This document shows, piece after piece, positions 1 to 14,014 of a stretch of 64,000 nt of DNA. Each line of letters starts with the position of its first letter. The stretch's first letter is position 1. A program made the position numbers and the translations under genes. The stretch is taken from NCBI GenBank assembly GCA_017307865.1, contig JAFKGE010000019.1:1-64000 (forward strand). Reading direction: 5' to 3'. The notes under the pieces were generated by a model. The model had not been told where the DNA came from and did not search any database. It saw only the letters and a program-made list of their open reading frames with translations. The stretch is from Burkholderiales bacterium. GTDB lineage: Bacteria > Pseudomonadota > Gammaproteobacteria > Burkholderiales > Burkholderiaceae_C.

Positions 1-93
1 CGTCGCGAGCACATCAATCGATTCGGGGAGTATCCGCTGGACCTGAACCGGGAAGTGGAGCCGATCAACTACAAGCAGGATTTTGTTCTATAA
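1..93 (+). CDS. C-terminal fragment of a transposase (probably Tn3 family)
   Basis: Thirty codons are open from base 1 to a TAA at 91-93. The peptide contains EHINRFGEYPLDLN, which resembles the extreme C-terminus of Tn3-family transposases, where a 'HIN-(x)-G-Y' block follows the catalytic domain. The catalytic residues would lie upstream, outside the window. The frame ends about 43 bases before the inferred transposon edge, normal spacing for a transposase gene next to a terminal repeat. The family assignment rests on this one block, so another transposase type is possible. Confidence 0.45.
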   Translation, partial: RREHINRFGEYPLDLNREVEPINYKQDFVL

Positions 94-136
94 ATCAGCA
101 AGTTAAGTTGGTTTTGGCGAAAAAAACCGTAATCCC
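1..136 (+). mobile_element. Right end of a probable Tn3-family transposon (partial)
   Basis: The first 136 bases look like the terminal part of a transposable element that continues beyond the window. It holds the end of a transposase-like reading frame (to 93) and about 40 non-coding bases. Read inward on the minus strand from 136, the end begins GGGATTACGG and runs to about CAACTTAA. This fits the G-rich outer and A/T-rich inner layout of Tn3-family terminal repeats of about 38 bp. Immediately beyond 136 the sequence becomes a normal MBL hydrolase gene read toward the element, so the junction lies near 136/137. The other end is not in the window, so the inverted-repeat match is unproven. 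Confidence 0.5.
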
Positions 137-767
137 GGCCGGACCTCAGTTGCGCCAGGGCCTGCGCGGCCTGCTCGTTGCTCAGGTGGCCCCGCTCGCC
201 GGCGATGCGGCGCTTGAGAAAATCGGGATAGCGGGAGTGCGCCAGCAGCGCCGGGTCGTGGTTGCTCTCCATCTGCAGGGCGTGGCAGCCCGCCAACTGC
301 GCCAGCGCGTGCGGCGTGACGTGGCCCAGGTCGGTCAGGATGCCCAAGCGGCGCGCGCCGTCGCTGCAGTGCAGTTGCAGCGGCTCGCGCGCGTCGTGTG
401 GCACGGTGAACGGGCTGACTTGCAGGGCGCCGATGGCGACCTGATGGCCGTCGGCGGTCAGGTGCACGATGGGCTCGAAGCGCTCGTCCGCGATCGCGGC
501 CCAAGTGCCGGCGCTGGTCCAGAGGGGGATGCGGTGGCGGCTGGACAGGGCGAGCGCGCAGCCCACGTGGTCGCCGTGCTCGTGGGTGATGAAGATGGCG
601 TCGAGGTCGCCCAGCCCCAGCCCGGCGGCGGCCAGGCGCGCGGCGAGCTGGCGCAGGCCCAGCCCGCAATCGACCAGCACGCGGGTGGGGGCGCCGCTGC
701 CGGCGCGCGCCTCGACGAGGGTGGCGTTGCCGGAGCTGCCGCTGGCCAGGCTGCGAAAGCGCAGCAT
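69..767 (-). pseudogene. MBL-fold metallohydrolase (YycJ/WalJ-like), 3' end cut off by a transposon
   Basis: The start ATG (767-765) follows GGATCGAAGGC. The first 210 or so residues form a metallo-beta-lactamase-fold hydrolase of the YycJ/PhnP-like type: SLASGSSGNA near the N-terminus, then the metal-binding THEHGDH, a later SNHD and RGHLSNEQ. The frame should then carry a C-terminal His-containing strand and helix. Instead, after LAQLR it runs into the transposon and ends with about 20 foreign residues at 69. The C-terminal metal-site segment and roughly 45-50 residues are therefore missing, and the product is probably inactive. It sits just downstream of bamC on the same strand. Native function is unknown; in the family it is usually a nuclease or phosphodiesterase. 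Confidence 0.75.
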
Positions 768-790
768 TGCCTTCGATCCGCGCCCGGCTC

Positions 791-1906
791 TTACTTCAGG
801 TCGTCGGCCAGCACCTTGATGATGCGCTGCACGTCGCTCTCGGGCACCGTCGCGCCCTGGCTGCCCTGCACCGTCACCAGGCTGGCGTTGCCTTGCGACT
901 GCACGCCGATCTGGTACTGGATGGCGGGCAATTGCGCGCTGGCACCGCCGAACAGCTTGCTGAAGAAGCCGGGCTCCTTCTTCTCGATCGTCGGGTCGAC
1001 GTAGCGCACGTAGTAGATGCCCTTGGCGCGGTCGCGGTCGACGACGGTGAAGCCGGTGCGGTCCAGCGTCAGGCCGACGCGGCGCCAGGCGCGGTCGAAG
1101 TCGTCGCTGAGCGCGATGGCGGGGGCGCCGTTCTGGTTGACGACGCGCGCCTGCGGGCCGGCCGCCGCGGCGGCGGCCGAGGCGCTGGCCAGCGCGGCCT
1201 TGGACTGCTCTTGCGACACGCCCAGGGCCACCATCAGGCGGCGCAGGAACTCGTCTTCCAGGCCCGGGTCGCGCGCTCGCGGCTGCCACACGGTGCTGTC
1301 GCGGCGGGCCGAGTTGTAGACCTCTTCCATGCCGCGGTGGGTGATGTAGATGTCGGTGCCGCCCTTGGCGTCGCGCTCGACGCGCACGCGGAACTTGTCG
1401 CGCTCGCCGGTGGAATAGAGCGAGTCGAACACCTTGCCCAGCGTGTTGCGGATGATGTCCTGCGGGATCTTGGCGCGGTTCTCGGCCCAGTCGGTCTCCA
1501 GGACGCCGGTGGTCGGGTTGTCGACGGCGATCAGGAAGCCGTTGTCGAGCCAGAAGTCGCGCACCAGGGGCCAGACCTTTTCGGGCGGGCGGTCGACTTG
1601 CAGCCAGCGCTCGTCGCCCGCGCGCATGTAGTGCACGTCGGCGATGGTGTTGGGCACGGTGGTCTTGGTGGCGCCGGCCGTGGCCGCCTGGCCGGCCTGG
1701 TAGCCGCTGGCGGTGACGGTGGCGGGCACGCTGTAGCGCGACTGGCCGGGCAGTTGCGTCAGGTCGGGCGGCACCTCGAGCGACACGCCGCGCCCGGAGC
1801 TGCGGTAGTCGATCTTGTCCGGCTCCAGGCTCGAACAGCCGGCCAGGGCCAGCACCAGCGTGGCCACGATCGGGGCGGCGTGCAGAGGGCGTTGAGCGAA
1901 CGTCAC
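791..1906 (-). CDS. bamC: BamC, outer-membrane assembly lipoprotein
   Basis: This is a 371-residue lipoprotein component of the BAM complex that inserts beta-barrel proteins into the outer membrane. A hydrophobic leader ends in the lipobox LALAGCSS, followed by the BamC N-terminal SLEPDKIDYRSS segment and two helix-grip domains. I chose the GTG at 1906-1904 because AAGGA lies nine bases upstream and it puts the leader directly at the N-terminus. An in-frame ATG 18 codons further upstream would give an unusually long charged leader. The gene follows dapA on the same strand, as in E. coli and many beta-proteobacteria, and the truncated MBL gene follows it. Confidence 0.93.
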   Translation of the reverse strand: MTFAQRPLHAAPIVATLVLALAGCSSLEPDKIDYRSSGRGVSLEVPPDLTQLPGQSRYSVPATVTASGYQAGQAATAGATKTTVPNTIADVHYMRAGDERWLQVDRPPEKVWPLVRDFWLDNGFLIAVDNPTTGVLETDWAENRAKIPQDIIRNTLGKVFDSLYSTGERDKFRVRVERDAKGGTDIYITHRGMEEVYNSARRDSTVWQPRARDPGLEDEFLRRLMVALGVSQEQSKAALASASAAAAAAGPQARVVNQNGAPAIALSDDFDRAWRRVGLTLDRTGFTVVDRDRAKGIYYVRYVDPTIEKKEPGFFSKLFGGASAQLPAIQYQIGVQSQGNASLVTVQGSQGATVPESDVQRIIKVLADDLK

Positions 1907-1982
1907 GTGGAGTGATCCTTTGAGTGAAACCGGGCGTTTGCGCCCGCCAAGCAAGCGCAAGATGCTATGAAAACGATATTGA

Positions 1983-2879
1983 TCAGAGCAGGCCGGCGCT
2001 CTTCAGCGCCTGCTCCACCACGGCCTGGTGGGCGTCGGCCAGCTCGGTCATGGGCAGGCGCAGCGTGGGGCCGCACAGGCCCAGGCGCGCCATCGCCCAC
2101 TTGACGGGGATGGGGTTGGCCTCGACGAACAGGTGCTTGTGCAGCGGCATCAGCTTGAACTGGATGTCCATGGCGGTGCGGCGATCACCGGCGACGGCGG
2201 CCACGCACAGCTCGTGCATCAGGCGCGGCGCCACGTTGGCGGTGACGCTGATGTTGCCCTGGCCGCCGCACAGCATCAGCGCCACGGCGGTGGGGTCGTC
2301 GCCCGAATAGACGGCAAAGCCCTTGGGCACGTCGCGGATCAGCCACTGCGCGCGCTCGAGGTTGCCGGTGGCCTCCTTGATGCCGATGATGCCCGGCACC
2401 TGGGCGCAACGCAGCACGGTGTCGTGCAGCATGTCGCCCACCGTGCGGCCGGGCACGTTGTACAGCACCATGGGCAGGTCGCCCACGGCCTCGGCGATGG
2501 CCTTGAAGTGGCGGTACTGGCCCTCTTGCGTGGGCTTGTTGTAGTAGGGCACCACCTGCAGCTGGCAGTCGGCGCCGACCTTCTTGGCGTAGCGCGCCAG
2601 CTCGATCGCCTCGGCCGTGGAGTTGGCGCCGCAGCCGGCCATGACGGGCACGTGACGCGCCGTGTGCTTGCGCGTCTGCTCGACCGACACGCGGATGATC
2701 TCCTGGTGCTCCTCGACGTCGACGGTGGGCGACTCGCCCGTGGTGCCGACCACGCCGATGCAGTCGGTGCCTTGCTCGATGTGCCAGTCGATCAGCTTGC
2801 GCAGGGTGGGGTAGTCGACGCTGCCGTCTTCGTGCATGGGGGTGACGAGAGCGACGGTGCTGCCGGTGATGGGGGTCAT
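1983..2879 (-). CDS. dapA: 4-hydroxy-tetrahydrodipicolinate synthase
   Basis: This enzyme condenses pyruvate with aspartate semialdehyde in lysine and diaminopimelate synthesis. The 298-residue TIM barrel shows GTTGES (Thr46-Thr47), Tyr140 in LYNVPGRT and the Schiff-base Lys168 in GIKEATG, numbered from the ATG at 2879. That start (MTPITGS) matches the usual N-terminus; an ATG 12 codons upstream (2915) would add a Pro/Asp-rich tail not typical of the family. The gene precedes bamC. asd, which makes its other substrate, lies at the far end of the window. Confidence 0.95.
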   Translation of the reverse strand: MTPITGSTVALVTPMHEDGSVDYPTLRKLIDWHIEQGTDCIGVVGTTGESPTVDVEEHQEIIRVSVEQTRKHTARHVPVMAGCGANSTAEAIELARYAKKVGADCQLQVVPYYNKPTQEGQYRHFKAIAEAVGDLPMVLYNVPGRTVGDMLHDTVLRCAQVPGIIGIKEATGNLERAQWLIRDVPKGFAVYSGDDPTAVALMLCGGQGNISVTANVAPRLMHELCVAAVAGDRRTAMDIQFKLMPLHKHLFVEANPIPVKWAMARLGLCGPTLRLPMTELADAHQAVVEQALKSAGLL

Positions 2880-2945
2880 GGGGTCCGGTGGGGTCTGGTC
2901 GGAAGAAACAGGCATTTTAGTGCCGCGCGGGGCGGGCCGGCGGGT

Positions 2946-3518
2946 TCAGACGGCGGCCAGCGGATGGCGCGGCGGCGGCTGCGTCGCCGGCGCGCCGTCA
3001 AGCTCGCGCACGGCAGCGATGCGCTGCACGAAGCGCGCCGGCGCATCGAGAAAGCCGTCCTCGTAGGCCACCACGTGCAGACCCTGGCAGGCGCGCAGCA
3101 GTTCCCCGGGCTGCAGCAGAAAGTCGGGCCGCGACGGCTTGCCGACGGTCTCGTTGCCGGCGGCAAAGGTCTCGTACAGCAGTACGCCGCCGGGCGCGAC
3201 GCTGCCGACGATGGCCGGCAGCAGCGGGCGCCACAGGTAGTGGGTGACGACCACGCAGCCAAAGCGCCGGCCGGGCAAGGGCCAGGGGCCGCCTTCGATG
3301 TCGGCCTCGACGACTTCGCCCCAGGCGCGTGCGGCGGCCAGCGCCTGCGGGTCGCGATCCACCCCCGTGACCGGATGGCCGCGCTGCGCAAACCAGCACA
3401 TGTGGCGGCCGCTGCCGCAGGCCACGTCGAGCACCGAGGCGCCGGGCGCCAGCAGCGCGGAGAAGCGCCGCACCCAGGGCGAGGGCGAAGGGGTCGAGGC
3501 CGAAGGAGAGGGCGTCAT
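2946..3518 (-). CDS. Class I SAM-dependent methyltransferase
   Basis: The 190-residue protein carries the class I methyltransferase motif I VLDVACGSGRH near residue 32, an acidic residue after the second strand (GVDRDP), and VVVTHYLWRPLL in the region where the substrate pocket forms. The ATG at 3518 is preferred; an ATG 36 codons upstream (3626) would overlap parE on the opposite strand. The overall layout resembles tellurite-resistance/UbiE-like small-molecule methyltransferases, but the substrate cannot be read from the sequence. It is divergent from parE with about 95 bases between the starts. Confidence 0.8.
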   Translation of the reverse strand: MTPSPSASTPSPSPWVRRFSALLAPGASVLDVACGSGRHMCWFAQRGHPVTGVDRDPQALAAARAWGEVVEADIEGGPWPLPGRRFGCVVVTHYLWRPLLPAIVGSVAPGGVLLYETFAAGNETVGKPSRPDFLLQPGELLRACQGLHVVAYEDGFLDAPARFVQRIAAVRELDGAPATQPPPRHPLAAV

Positions 3519-3613
3519 GGTCTTGATTGTGCAGGGGCGCGGCCCGTGCACGGCGGCTTGCCAACTGTGATTAAACCCAGCCAGCCGCCGGCCCGTCGCT
3601 AGAATCGCCGCCC

Positions 3614-5578
<1,965 letters not shown>

Positions 5579-5585
5579 TTTCGAT

Positions 5586-5617
5586 AATTTGGCTAATTTG
5601 TACAAAATAGCTAAAAT
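5586..5617 (+). promoter_or_regulatory. Promoter with overlapping TGTACA palindrome (toxin-antitoxin operator)
   Basis: An A/T-rich block just after parE contains a 32-bp palindrome centred on TGTACA (5599-5604), in which 13 of 16 base pairs match. The same bases contain a sigma-70-like promoter, TTGGCT (5589-5594), 17 bases, TAAAAT (5612-5617), pointing at the antitoxin gene. YefM-type antitoxins are known to bind palindromes with a TGTACA core and repress their own promoter. Autoregulation of the downstream pair is therefore the natural reading, although binding is inferred. Confidence 0.7.
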
Positions 5618-5651
5618 AGGGAGATTGATCTGATCTTCCTAGGAGTTCCTG

Positions 5652-5963
5652 ATGCAGCAAGTTACTTCCGCCGAGGCGCAGAACCGCTTTGGTCAACTGC
5701 TTGACATGGCGCAGCGCGAACCTGTGGCCGTCACGCGCCATGGGCGCACGGCGGGCTATGTCATCGGGCCTGCCGACATGCAGATTCTGATGGCGGCGCT
5801 AGAGCGTCGTACCCAGGCGCAACAGGCGTTGGAGGACTATGCGCGGCTTTTTGAAGCGGAGCGCGCCGCCGATGCACCGCAGATCACCGACGAAGAAATC
5901 GCTCAGGAAATCAAGGCCGTGCGCGCTGAGCGCCGTGCACTGCAAAAACGGCAGCGCGCATGA
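5652..5963 (+). CDS. Phd/YefM-family antitoxin
   Basis: This is a 103-residue antitoxin. The N-terminal half has the Phd/YefM DNA-binding fold signature (SAEAQNRFGQLLD, EPVAVTRHGRTAGYVIG). The charged C-terminal half, with helical stretches ending in ERRALQKRQRA, is expected to wrap and neutralise the toxin. AGGAG precedes the ATG. Its stop overlaps the start of the PIN toxin gene (ATGA at 5960), so the two are translationally coupled. It likely represses its own promoter through the TGTACA palindrome just upstream. The pairing of a Phd-type antitoxin with a PIN toxin is known though less common than Phd-Doc or YefM-YoeB. Confidence 0.85.
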   Translation: MQQVTSAEAQNRFGQLLDMAQREPVAVTRHGRTAGYVIGPADMQILMAALERRTQAQQALEDYARLFEAERAADAPQITDEEIAQEIKAVRAERRALQKRQRA

Positions 5964-6385
5964 GCCGGAGCGCACGGGTTGTTCTGGACACCAACGTCTT
6001 GGTCAGTGCTGCGCTGCGACCGCATTCGGTTCCGTGGCAGGCGCTTGATTTCGCATTGGCAGCGGGCGCACTGGTGGCCTGCGATCAATCCATTGCTGAA
6101 CTGCAGGCCACACTCCTGCGGCCAAAGTTCGATCGCTATGCGACGCGCGAGCGGCGCGCCGAAATCCTTGCGTTGATCCGTGCACATGCGGTGTTTGTCA
6201 CCGTGGCGGCGGGTGACCTGGCTGCAGCGCACGGCGTGTGCCGCGATCCGGATGACGAGCTGTTCCTTTCGTTGGCGCTCGCAGCGCGGGCAGGCACTAT
6301 CGTCAGCGGCGACACCGACTTGCTTGCATTGCATCCTTGGCGGGGTATCGGCATTTGCACGGCAGCAGCTTATTTGGCAATGTGA
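5960..6385 (+). CDS. PIN-domain toxin (COG1569-type ribonuclease)
   Basis: This is a 141-residue PIN-fold nuclease, the toxin partner of the preceding antitoxin. Acidic residues expected to bind Mg/Mn are visible: Asp10 in VVLDTNVLVS, Glu47 in SIAELQ, Asp98/Asp99 in RDPDDE and Asp118/Asp120 in SGDTDLL. All appear intact, so the nuclease is probably active; the RNA target is unknown. It belongs to the 'putative toxin-antitoxin system toxin component, PIN family' group rather than VapC proper. It ends 65 bases before parC. Confidence 0.85.
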   Translation: MSRSARVVLDTNVLVSAALRPHSVPWQALDFALAAGALVACDQSIAELQATLLRPKFDRYATRERRAEILALIRAHAVFVTVAAGDLAAAHGVCRDPDDELFLSLALAARAGTIVSGDTDLLALHPWRGIGICTAAAYLAM

Positions 6386-6392
6386 ACGTATT

Positions 6393-6436
6393 GGATTTGC
6401 TGGCTTGTAGCGCTTGTCAATGAGACGCTTGCCACT
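6393..6436. repeat. Degenerate copy of the GCGCTTG dispersed repeat
   Basis: The short gap between the toxin gene and parC contains TTGCTGGCTTGTAGCGCTTG and a second GACGCTTGCC segment, which resemble the outer part of the dispersed GATAGCTG...GCGCTTG repeat found elsewhere in the window. The copy is partial and diverged. Confidence 0.35.
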
Positions 6437-6450
6437 TGTGTTTCTGAAGC

Positions 6451-8843
<2,393 letters not shown>

Positions 8844-8844
<1 letters not shown>

Positions 8845-9038
8845 TGTGGGGCCAGGACGTTTCCGCGCTGGGCGTGGCCATCGCGGCCATCACGGGGGTG
8901 GGCGCCTTCTGGCTGGGGCGCTCGCTGTCGCGTCGCTGGCAGCAGCGGCGGCGCAACAAGGAGCAGGCGGCGGCGCGTGCGCAGGAAAGCCGCCAGGCGC
9001 GGCGGGCGCGCGAGCGCGGCGAAAAGCGCGGGCGCTGA
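8844..9038 (+). CDS. Small membrane protein with a basic tail (hypothetical)
   Basis: The ATG at 8844 overlaps the parC stop (TGATG), which suggests translational coupling. The 64-residue product has one hydrophobic segment (about residues 8-26, including AAITGVGAFWLG) and then a strongly charged tail rich in Arg, Gln, Ala and Lys that is likely an alpha-helix facing the cytoplasm. I recognise no family. The overlap with parC and the sensible membrane-plus-helix layout are the only support for its being a real gene. Confidence 0.5.
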
Positions 9039-9041
9039 ACG

Positions 9042-9404
9042 TCAGCCGCCAGCCGTGCCACCGTGGGCCTGCGCGTGCGCGGCCATGGTGTCGATGGCCA
9101 GCACCGAATGTGCGTAGGCGCCGCCGGCGCGCATCTCGGCAGCCACCCAGATGGCTTCCATGATCTCGGCCTCGCTGGCGCCGGCCTTGAGCGCGGCCTC
9201 GGTGTGGCCGCGGATGCAGTAGGGGCACTGCGTGGTGTGCGCCACGGCCACGGCGATCAGCTGCTTCATCTTGCCCGGCAGCGCGCCGTCGGCAAAGCAG
9301 GCGGCGCTGAAGGCGCGAAACGCCTCCATCTGCTTGGGCGCCAGCTCGCGCCGCTTGCGCGCGATGTCGGCGTCGACCTTGGGGAACATGCGGTGCTCGT
9401 CCAT
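9042..9404 (-). CDS. AhpD-like carboxymuconolactone decarboxylase-family protein
   Basis: This is a 120-residue all-helical protein of the CMD/AhpD family. The redox motif is visible as CPYCIRGHT (CxxC followed three residues later by His), and EIMEAIWVAAEMRAGGAYAHS is the conserved following helix pair. Such proteins act as peroxidatic or thiol-disulfide partners, often in hydroperoxide defence; the substrate is not evident. A related family member lies immediately upstream on the same strand, so the two may be co-transcribed and act as a pair. Confidence 0.85.
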   Translation of the reverse strand: MDEHRMFPKVDADIARKRRELAPKQMEAFRAFSAACFADGALPGKMKQLIAVAVAHTTQCPYCIRGHTEAALKAGASEAEIMEAIWVAAEMRAGGAYAHSVLAIDTMAAHAQAHGGTAGG

Positions 9405-9449
9405 GGTTGCTCCTGGGTTGTTCGGGTCGTGCGTTGACGAACGCCGGAG

Positions 9450-9920
9450 TCAGGCCTTGTGGCGCTGCGCCGGCTGGTAGTGGCCGGCCTCGACGCGAAA
9501 CGGGATCGACAGCCGGTTCCAGCCGTTGATGGCGATGGTGGCCAGCGTCAGGTCGACCAGTTCCTTCTCGCTGAACTGCGCACGTGCCGCGTCGTAGACC
9601 GCGTCGCTCACCTCCTGGTTGGTCAGCTTGGTCACGGCCTCGGCCCAGCCCAGGGCGGCGCGCTCGCGCGGGGTGTAGATGGTGCCCGCCTCGCGCCAGG
9701 CGCCCAGCATGTACAGGCGCTGCTCGGTCTCTCCGGCGGCGCGCGCGTCCTTGGTATGCATGTCCAGGCAAAAGGCGCAGCCGTTGATTTGCGACACACG
9801 GGTCTTGACCAGCTCCAGCAGCGAATGCTCCAGGCCGCTGCCGCGCGCGTAGTTCTCCAGTCCCAGCATGGCCTTCAGGCCATCGGGGGCGACCTGGCCG
9901 TAGTTGATGCGTTGCGTCAT
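9450..9920 (-). CDS. AhpD-like carboxymuconolactone decarboxylase-family protein
   Basis: The 156-residue protein starts MTQRINYGQVAPDGLKAMLG, typical of the longer AhpD-like subgroup. It carries the CxxC-His motif GCAFCLDMHTKDAR, a TPRERAALGWAEAVT segment and a conserved IAINGWNRL near the end. It is probably a thiol peroxidase-like redox protein and differs in subgroup from its neighbour at 9042-9404. The minus-strand order DUF488 - this gene - second CMD gene suggests one small operon. Confidence 0.87.
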   Translation of the reverse strand: MTQRINYGQVAPDGLKAMLGLENYARGSGLEHSLLELVKTRVSQINGCAFCLDMHTKDARAAGETEQRLYMLGAWREAGTIYTPRERAALGWAEAVTKLTNQEVSDAVYDAARAQFSEKELVDLTLATIAINGWNRLSIPFRVEAGHYQPAQRHKA

Positions 9921-9950
9921 GGTGTGTCCTTCAAGGTTTTGGCGGCGGGG

Positions 9951-10340
9951 TCAGCGCACGTCGTCCAGTCCGCCGGGATGCAGCAGAAATTCGCGCATCG
10001 CACCGGCGTTGTTCAGCTTTTCTTCGTGCGACGAGAACACCAGCGTGACCACGCCGTGCCGTGCACGCTCGCGCAGCGCCTCGAAGCGCGCAGCGTGCTG
10101 GCGCAGCTCGGCCGCGTAGCGGCGGCGAAACTCGTCCCAGCGCGCGGGCTCGTGGCCGTACCACTGGCGCAACTCGGTGCTGGGCGACAGGTCCTTGTCC
10201 CACTCGGCCAGCGCCAGGTTTTCCTTCTTGATGCCGCGCGGCCACAGGCGGTCGATCAGGATGCGCGCGCCGTCCCCGGGCGCGGGCGCGTCGTATGCGC
10301 GCTTGATGCGGACGTTGTGGGCGGGGATGGCCTGGGTCAT
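9951..10340 (-). CDS. DUF488 (YeaO-like) family protein
   Basis: The 129-residue protein shows the family blocks ILIDRLWPRGIKKE, LAEWDKDLSPSTELRQWYGH and VTLVFSSHEEKLNNA. The function of this small cytoplasmic family is not established. It is the first gene of the minus-strand group and is divergent from the thiamin riboswitch, with about 130 bases between them. Confidence 0.85.
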   Translation of the reverse strand: MTQAIPAHNVRIKRAYDAPAPGDGARILIDRLWPRGIKKENLALAEWDKDLSPSTELRQWYGHEPARWDEFRRRYAAELRQHAARFEALRERARHGVVTLVFSSHEEKLNNAGAMREFLLHPGGLDDVR

Positions 10341-10471
10341 GGCATCGGCGATGGGTTCATCGGTCGCTGATCAGGATACGCCGCGGCCGGGCCGTCAAGC
10401 GCTGTAGGGGTATTGGCGCGATCGGGCGGCGCGCATGGCGTGGCACGGCGCGCTGCGCTATGATGGCCGCC

Positions 10472-12546
<2,075 letters not shown>

Positions 12547-12549
12547 AGA

Positions 12550-12603
12550 CAAATCGCTATTCTGCGCTTGCTGGATAAGCGCGAGCAGCTATCGATATCA
12601 TAG
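12550..12603. repeat. Dispersed GATAGCTG-GCGCTTG repeat
   Basis: This lies between thiC and thiO. On the minus strand it reads ATAGCTGCTCGCGCTTATCC followed by a matching AAGCGCAG arm, so the core can fold back on itself. It is one of the clearest copies in the window. Confidence 0.7.
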
Positions 12604-12610
12604 TAATTCC

Positions 12611-13750
12611 ATGACTTCATCACTGTGCATCGGCATTGCCGGCGCCGGCCTTCTCGGGCGCCTGCTGGCCTGGCGGCTGGCGCGTGCCGGGCATGCGGTG
12701 CAGGTGTTCGACGCCGCCGCTGGCCCCGAGCCGGTGTTTCGCAGCCAGGCGCCGGATGCCAGCCATGTGCCCACCGCCGCCGGCTTTACCGCGGCTGGCA
12801 TGCTCAGCCCGATCGCCGAGCTGGACAACGCCGAGCCGTCGATCGCGGCCCTGGGCTGGCGCTCGATCGCGCTGTGGCGGTCGATCGTGGCGGCGCTGCC
12901 TGAACCCAGGCCGCTCTTCTCGGTGCAAGGCAGCCTGCTGCTGGCGCACCGTGCCGACCTGGGCGCGGCGCAGCGCGTGCTGGCTCGCATGCAGGCGGCC
13001 GTGGCCACGCCCGAGTGGCGCGCCGCCAGTCCCGCCGAAGGCGTGCAACCGCTGGACACCGCCGCGTTGCGTGAGATGGAGCCGTCGATCCAGGGCCCGG
13101 CACACGCCTGGCTGCTGCCGGGCGAGGGCTTCATCGACACCGTGGCCACCATGGTTGCTCTGTATTCAGGAGCGGTCGGCGCCGATTGGCACTGGGGCCG
13201 GCGCGTGCTGGCCGTGGAGGCGGGCGAGGGCGGCGGCACGCTGCGCCTGGCCGACGGGCGCGTGCTGGCATTCGATGCCGTGATCGACGTGCGCGGCGTC
13301 GGTGCCCAGGCCGCGCTGCCGGTGCGCGGCGTGCGCGGCGAGGTCATCACGCTGGACTGCCCGGGCCACGGCCTCACGCGCCCGGTGCGCCTGCTGCACC
13401 CGCGCCATCGCGTGTACGTGGTGCCGCGCTCGGCGCGCCAGCTGATCGTCGGCGCCAGCGAGATCGAGAGCGAAGACCGCTCGCCGGTCAGCCTGCGCAG
13501 CGCGGTCGAGCTGATGGCCGCCGCGCACAGCGTGCTGCCCGCGTTGGCGGAGGCGCGCATCGAGCGGCTGGACGTCAACCTGCGCCCGGCCTTGCCCGAC
13601 AACAACCCGCTGCTCGAACACGGCGCGCGCCTGCTGCGCATCAACGGCCTGTTTCGCCACGGCTGGCTGCTGGCGCCCGCGCTGGTGGAGCAGGCCCTGC
13701 GGTCGACCGGCTGGGCGTCCGCGATGAACACCGAGCAGGAGTTGGCATGA
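12611..13750 (+). CDS. thiO: Glycine oxidase ThiO
   Basis: This FAD enzyme of the DAAO fold oxidises glycine to iminoglycine (dehydroglycine), which ThiG uses to build the thiazole. The 379-residue protein begins with the dinucleotide-binding GIAGAGLLGRLLAWRL, and later has PAAGFTAAGMLSP, DVRGVGAQA and a C-terminal NGLFRHGWLLAP segment typical of ThiO. The start ATG at 12611 follows the repeat. Its stop overlaps the thiS start by four bases (ATGA at 13747). Confidence 0.92.
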   Translation: MTSSLCIGIAGAGLLGRLLAWRLARAGHAVQVFDAAAGPEPVFRSQAPDASHVPTAAGFTAAGMLSPIAELDNAEPSIAALGWRSIALWRSIVAALPEPRPLFSVQGSLLLAHRADLGAAQRVLARMQAAVATPEWRAASPAEGVQPLDTAALREMEPSIQGPAHAWLLPGEGFIDTVATMVALYSGAVGADWHWGRRVLAVEAGEGGGTLRLADGRVLAFDAVIDVRGVGAQAALPVRGVRGEVITLDCPGHGLTRPVRLLHPRHRVYVVPRSARQLIVGASEIESEDRSPVSLRSAVELMAAAHSVLPALAEARIERLDVNLRPALPDNNPLLEHGARLLRINGLFRHGWLLAPALVEQALRSTGWASAMNTEQELA

Positions 13751-13974
13751 GCCCATCGCCGTCAACATCAACCGTCACGATTCAAGTGGACGGCCACGCG
13801 CGCGACGTGGCGCCGGGCACCACGCTGGCGCAGCTGGTCGAGGCGCTGGGCCACGCGCCGCAGGCCGTCAGCACGGCGGTCAACGCCGAGTTCGTGGCGC
13901 GCGCCGCGCGCGGCGATCGCGTACTGCGCGCGGGTGACCAGGTGCTGCTGTTTCAGCCCATCGTCGGCGGCTGA
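13747..13974 (+). CDS. thiS: Sulfur carrier protein ThiS (first copy)
   Basis: This is a 75-residue ubiquitin-like sulfur carrier. It ends in the required Gly-Gly (QPIVGG), whose C-terminus is converted to a thiocarboxylate for thiazole formation by ThiG. Family features include TLAQLVEALG and AVSTAVNAEFVARAA. The start overlaps the thiO stop. It is longer at the N-terminus than the usual 66 residues by a Ser/Thr-rich stretch. A second ThiS domain is encoded 1.6 kb downstream. Confidence 0.93.
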   Translation: MSPSPSTSTVTIQVDGHARDVAPGTTLAQLVEALGHAPQAVSTAVNAEFVARAARGDRVLRAGDQVLLFQPIVGG

Positions 13975-14014
13975 GGGCGGGTGCATGGCAGGCCGATGCA
14001 CCGCGCCGATGCGC

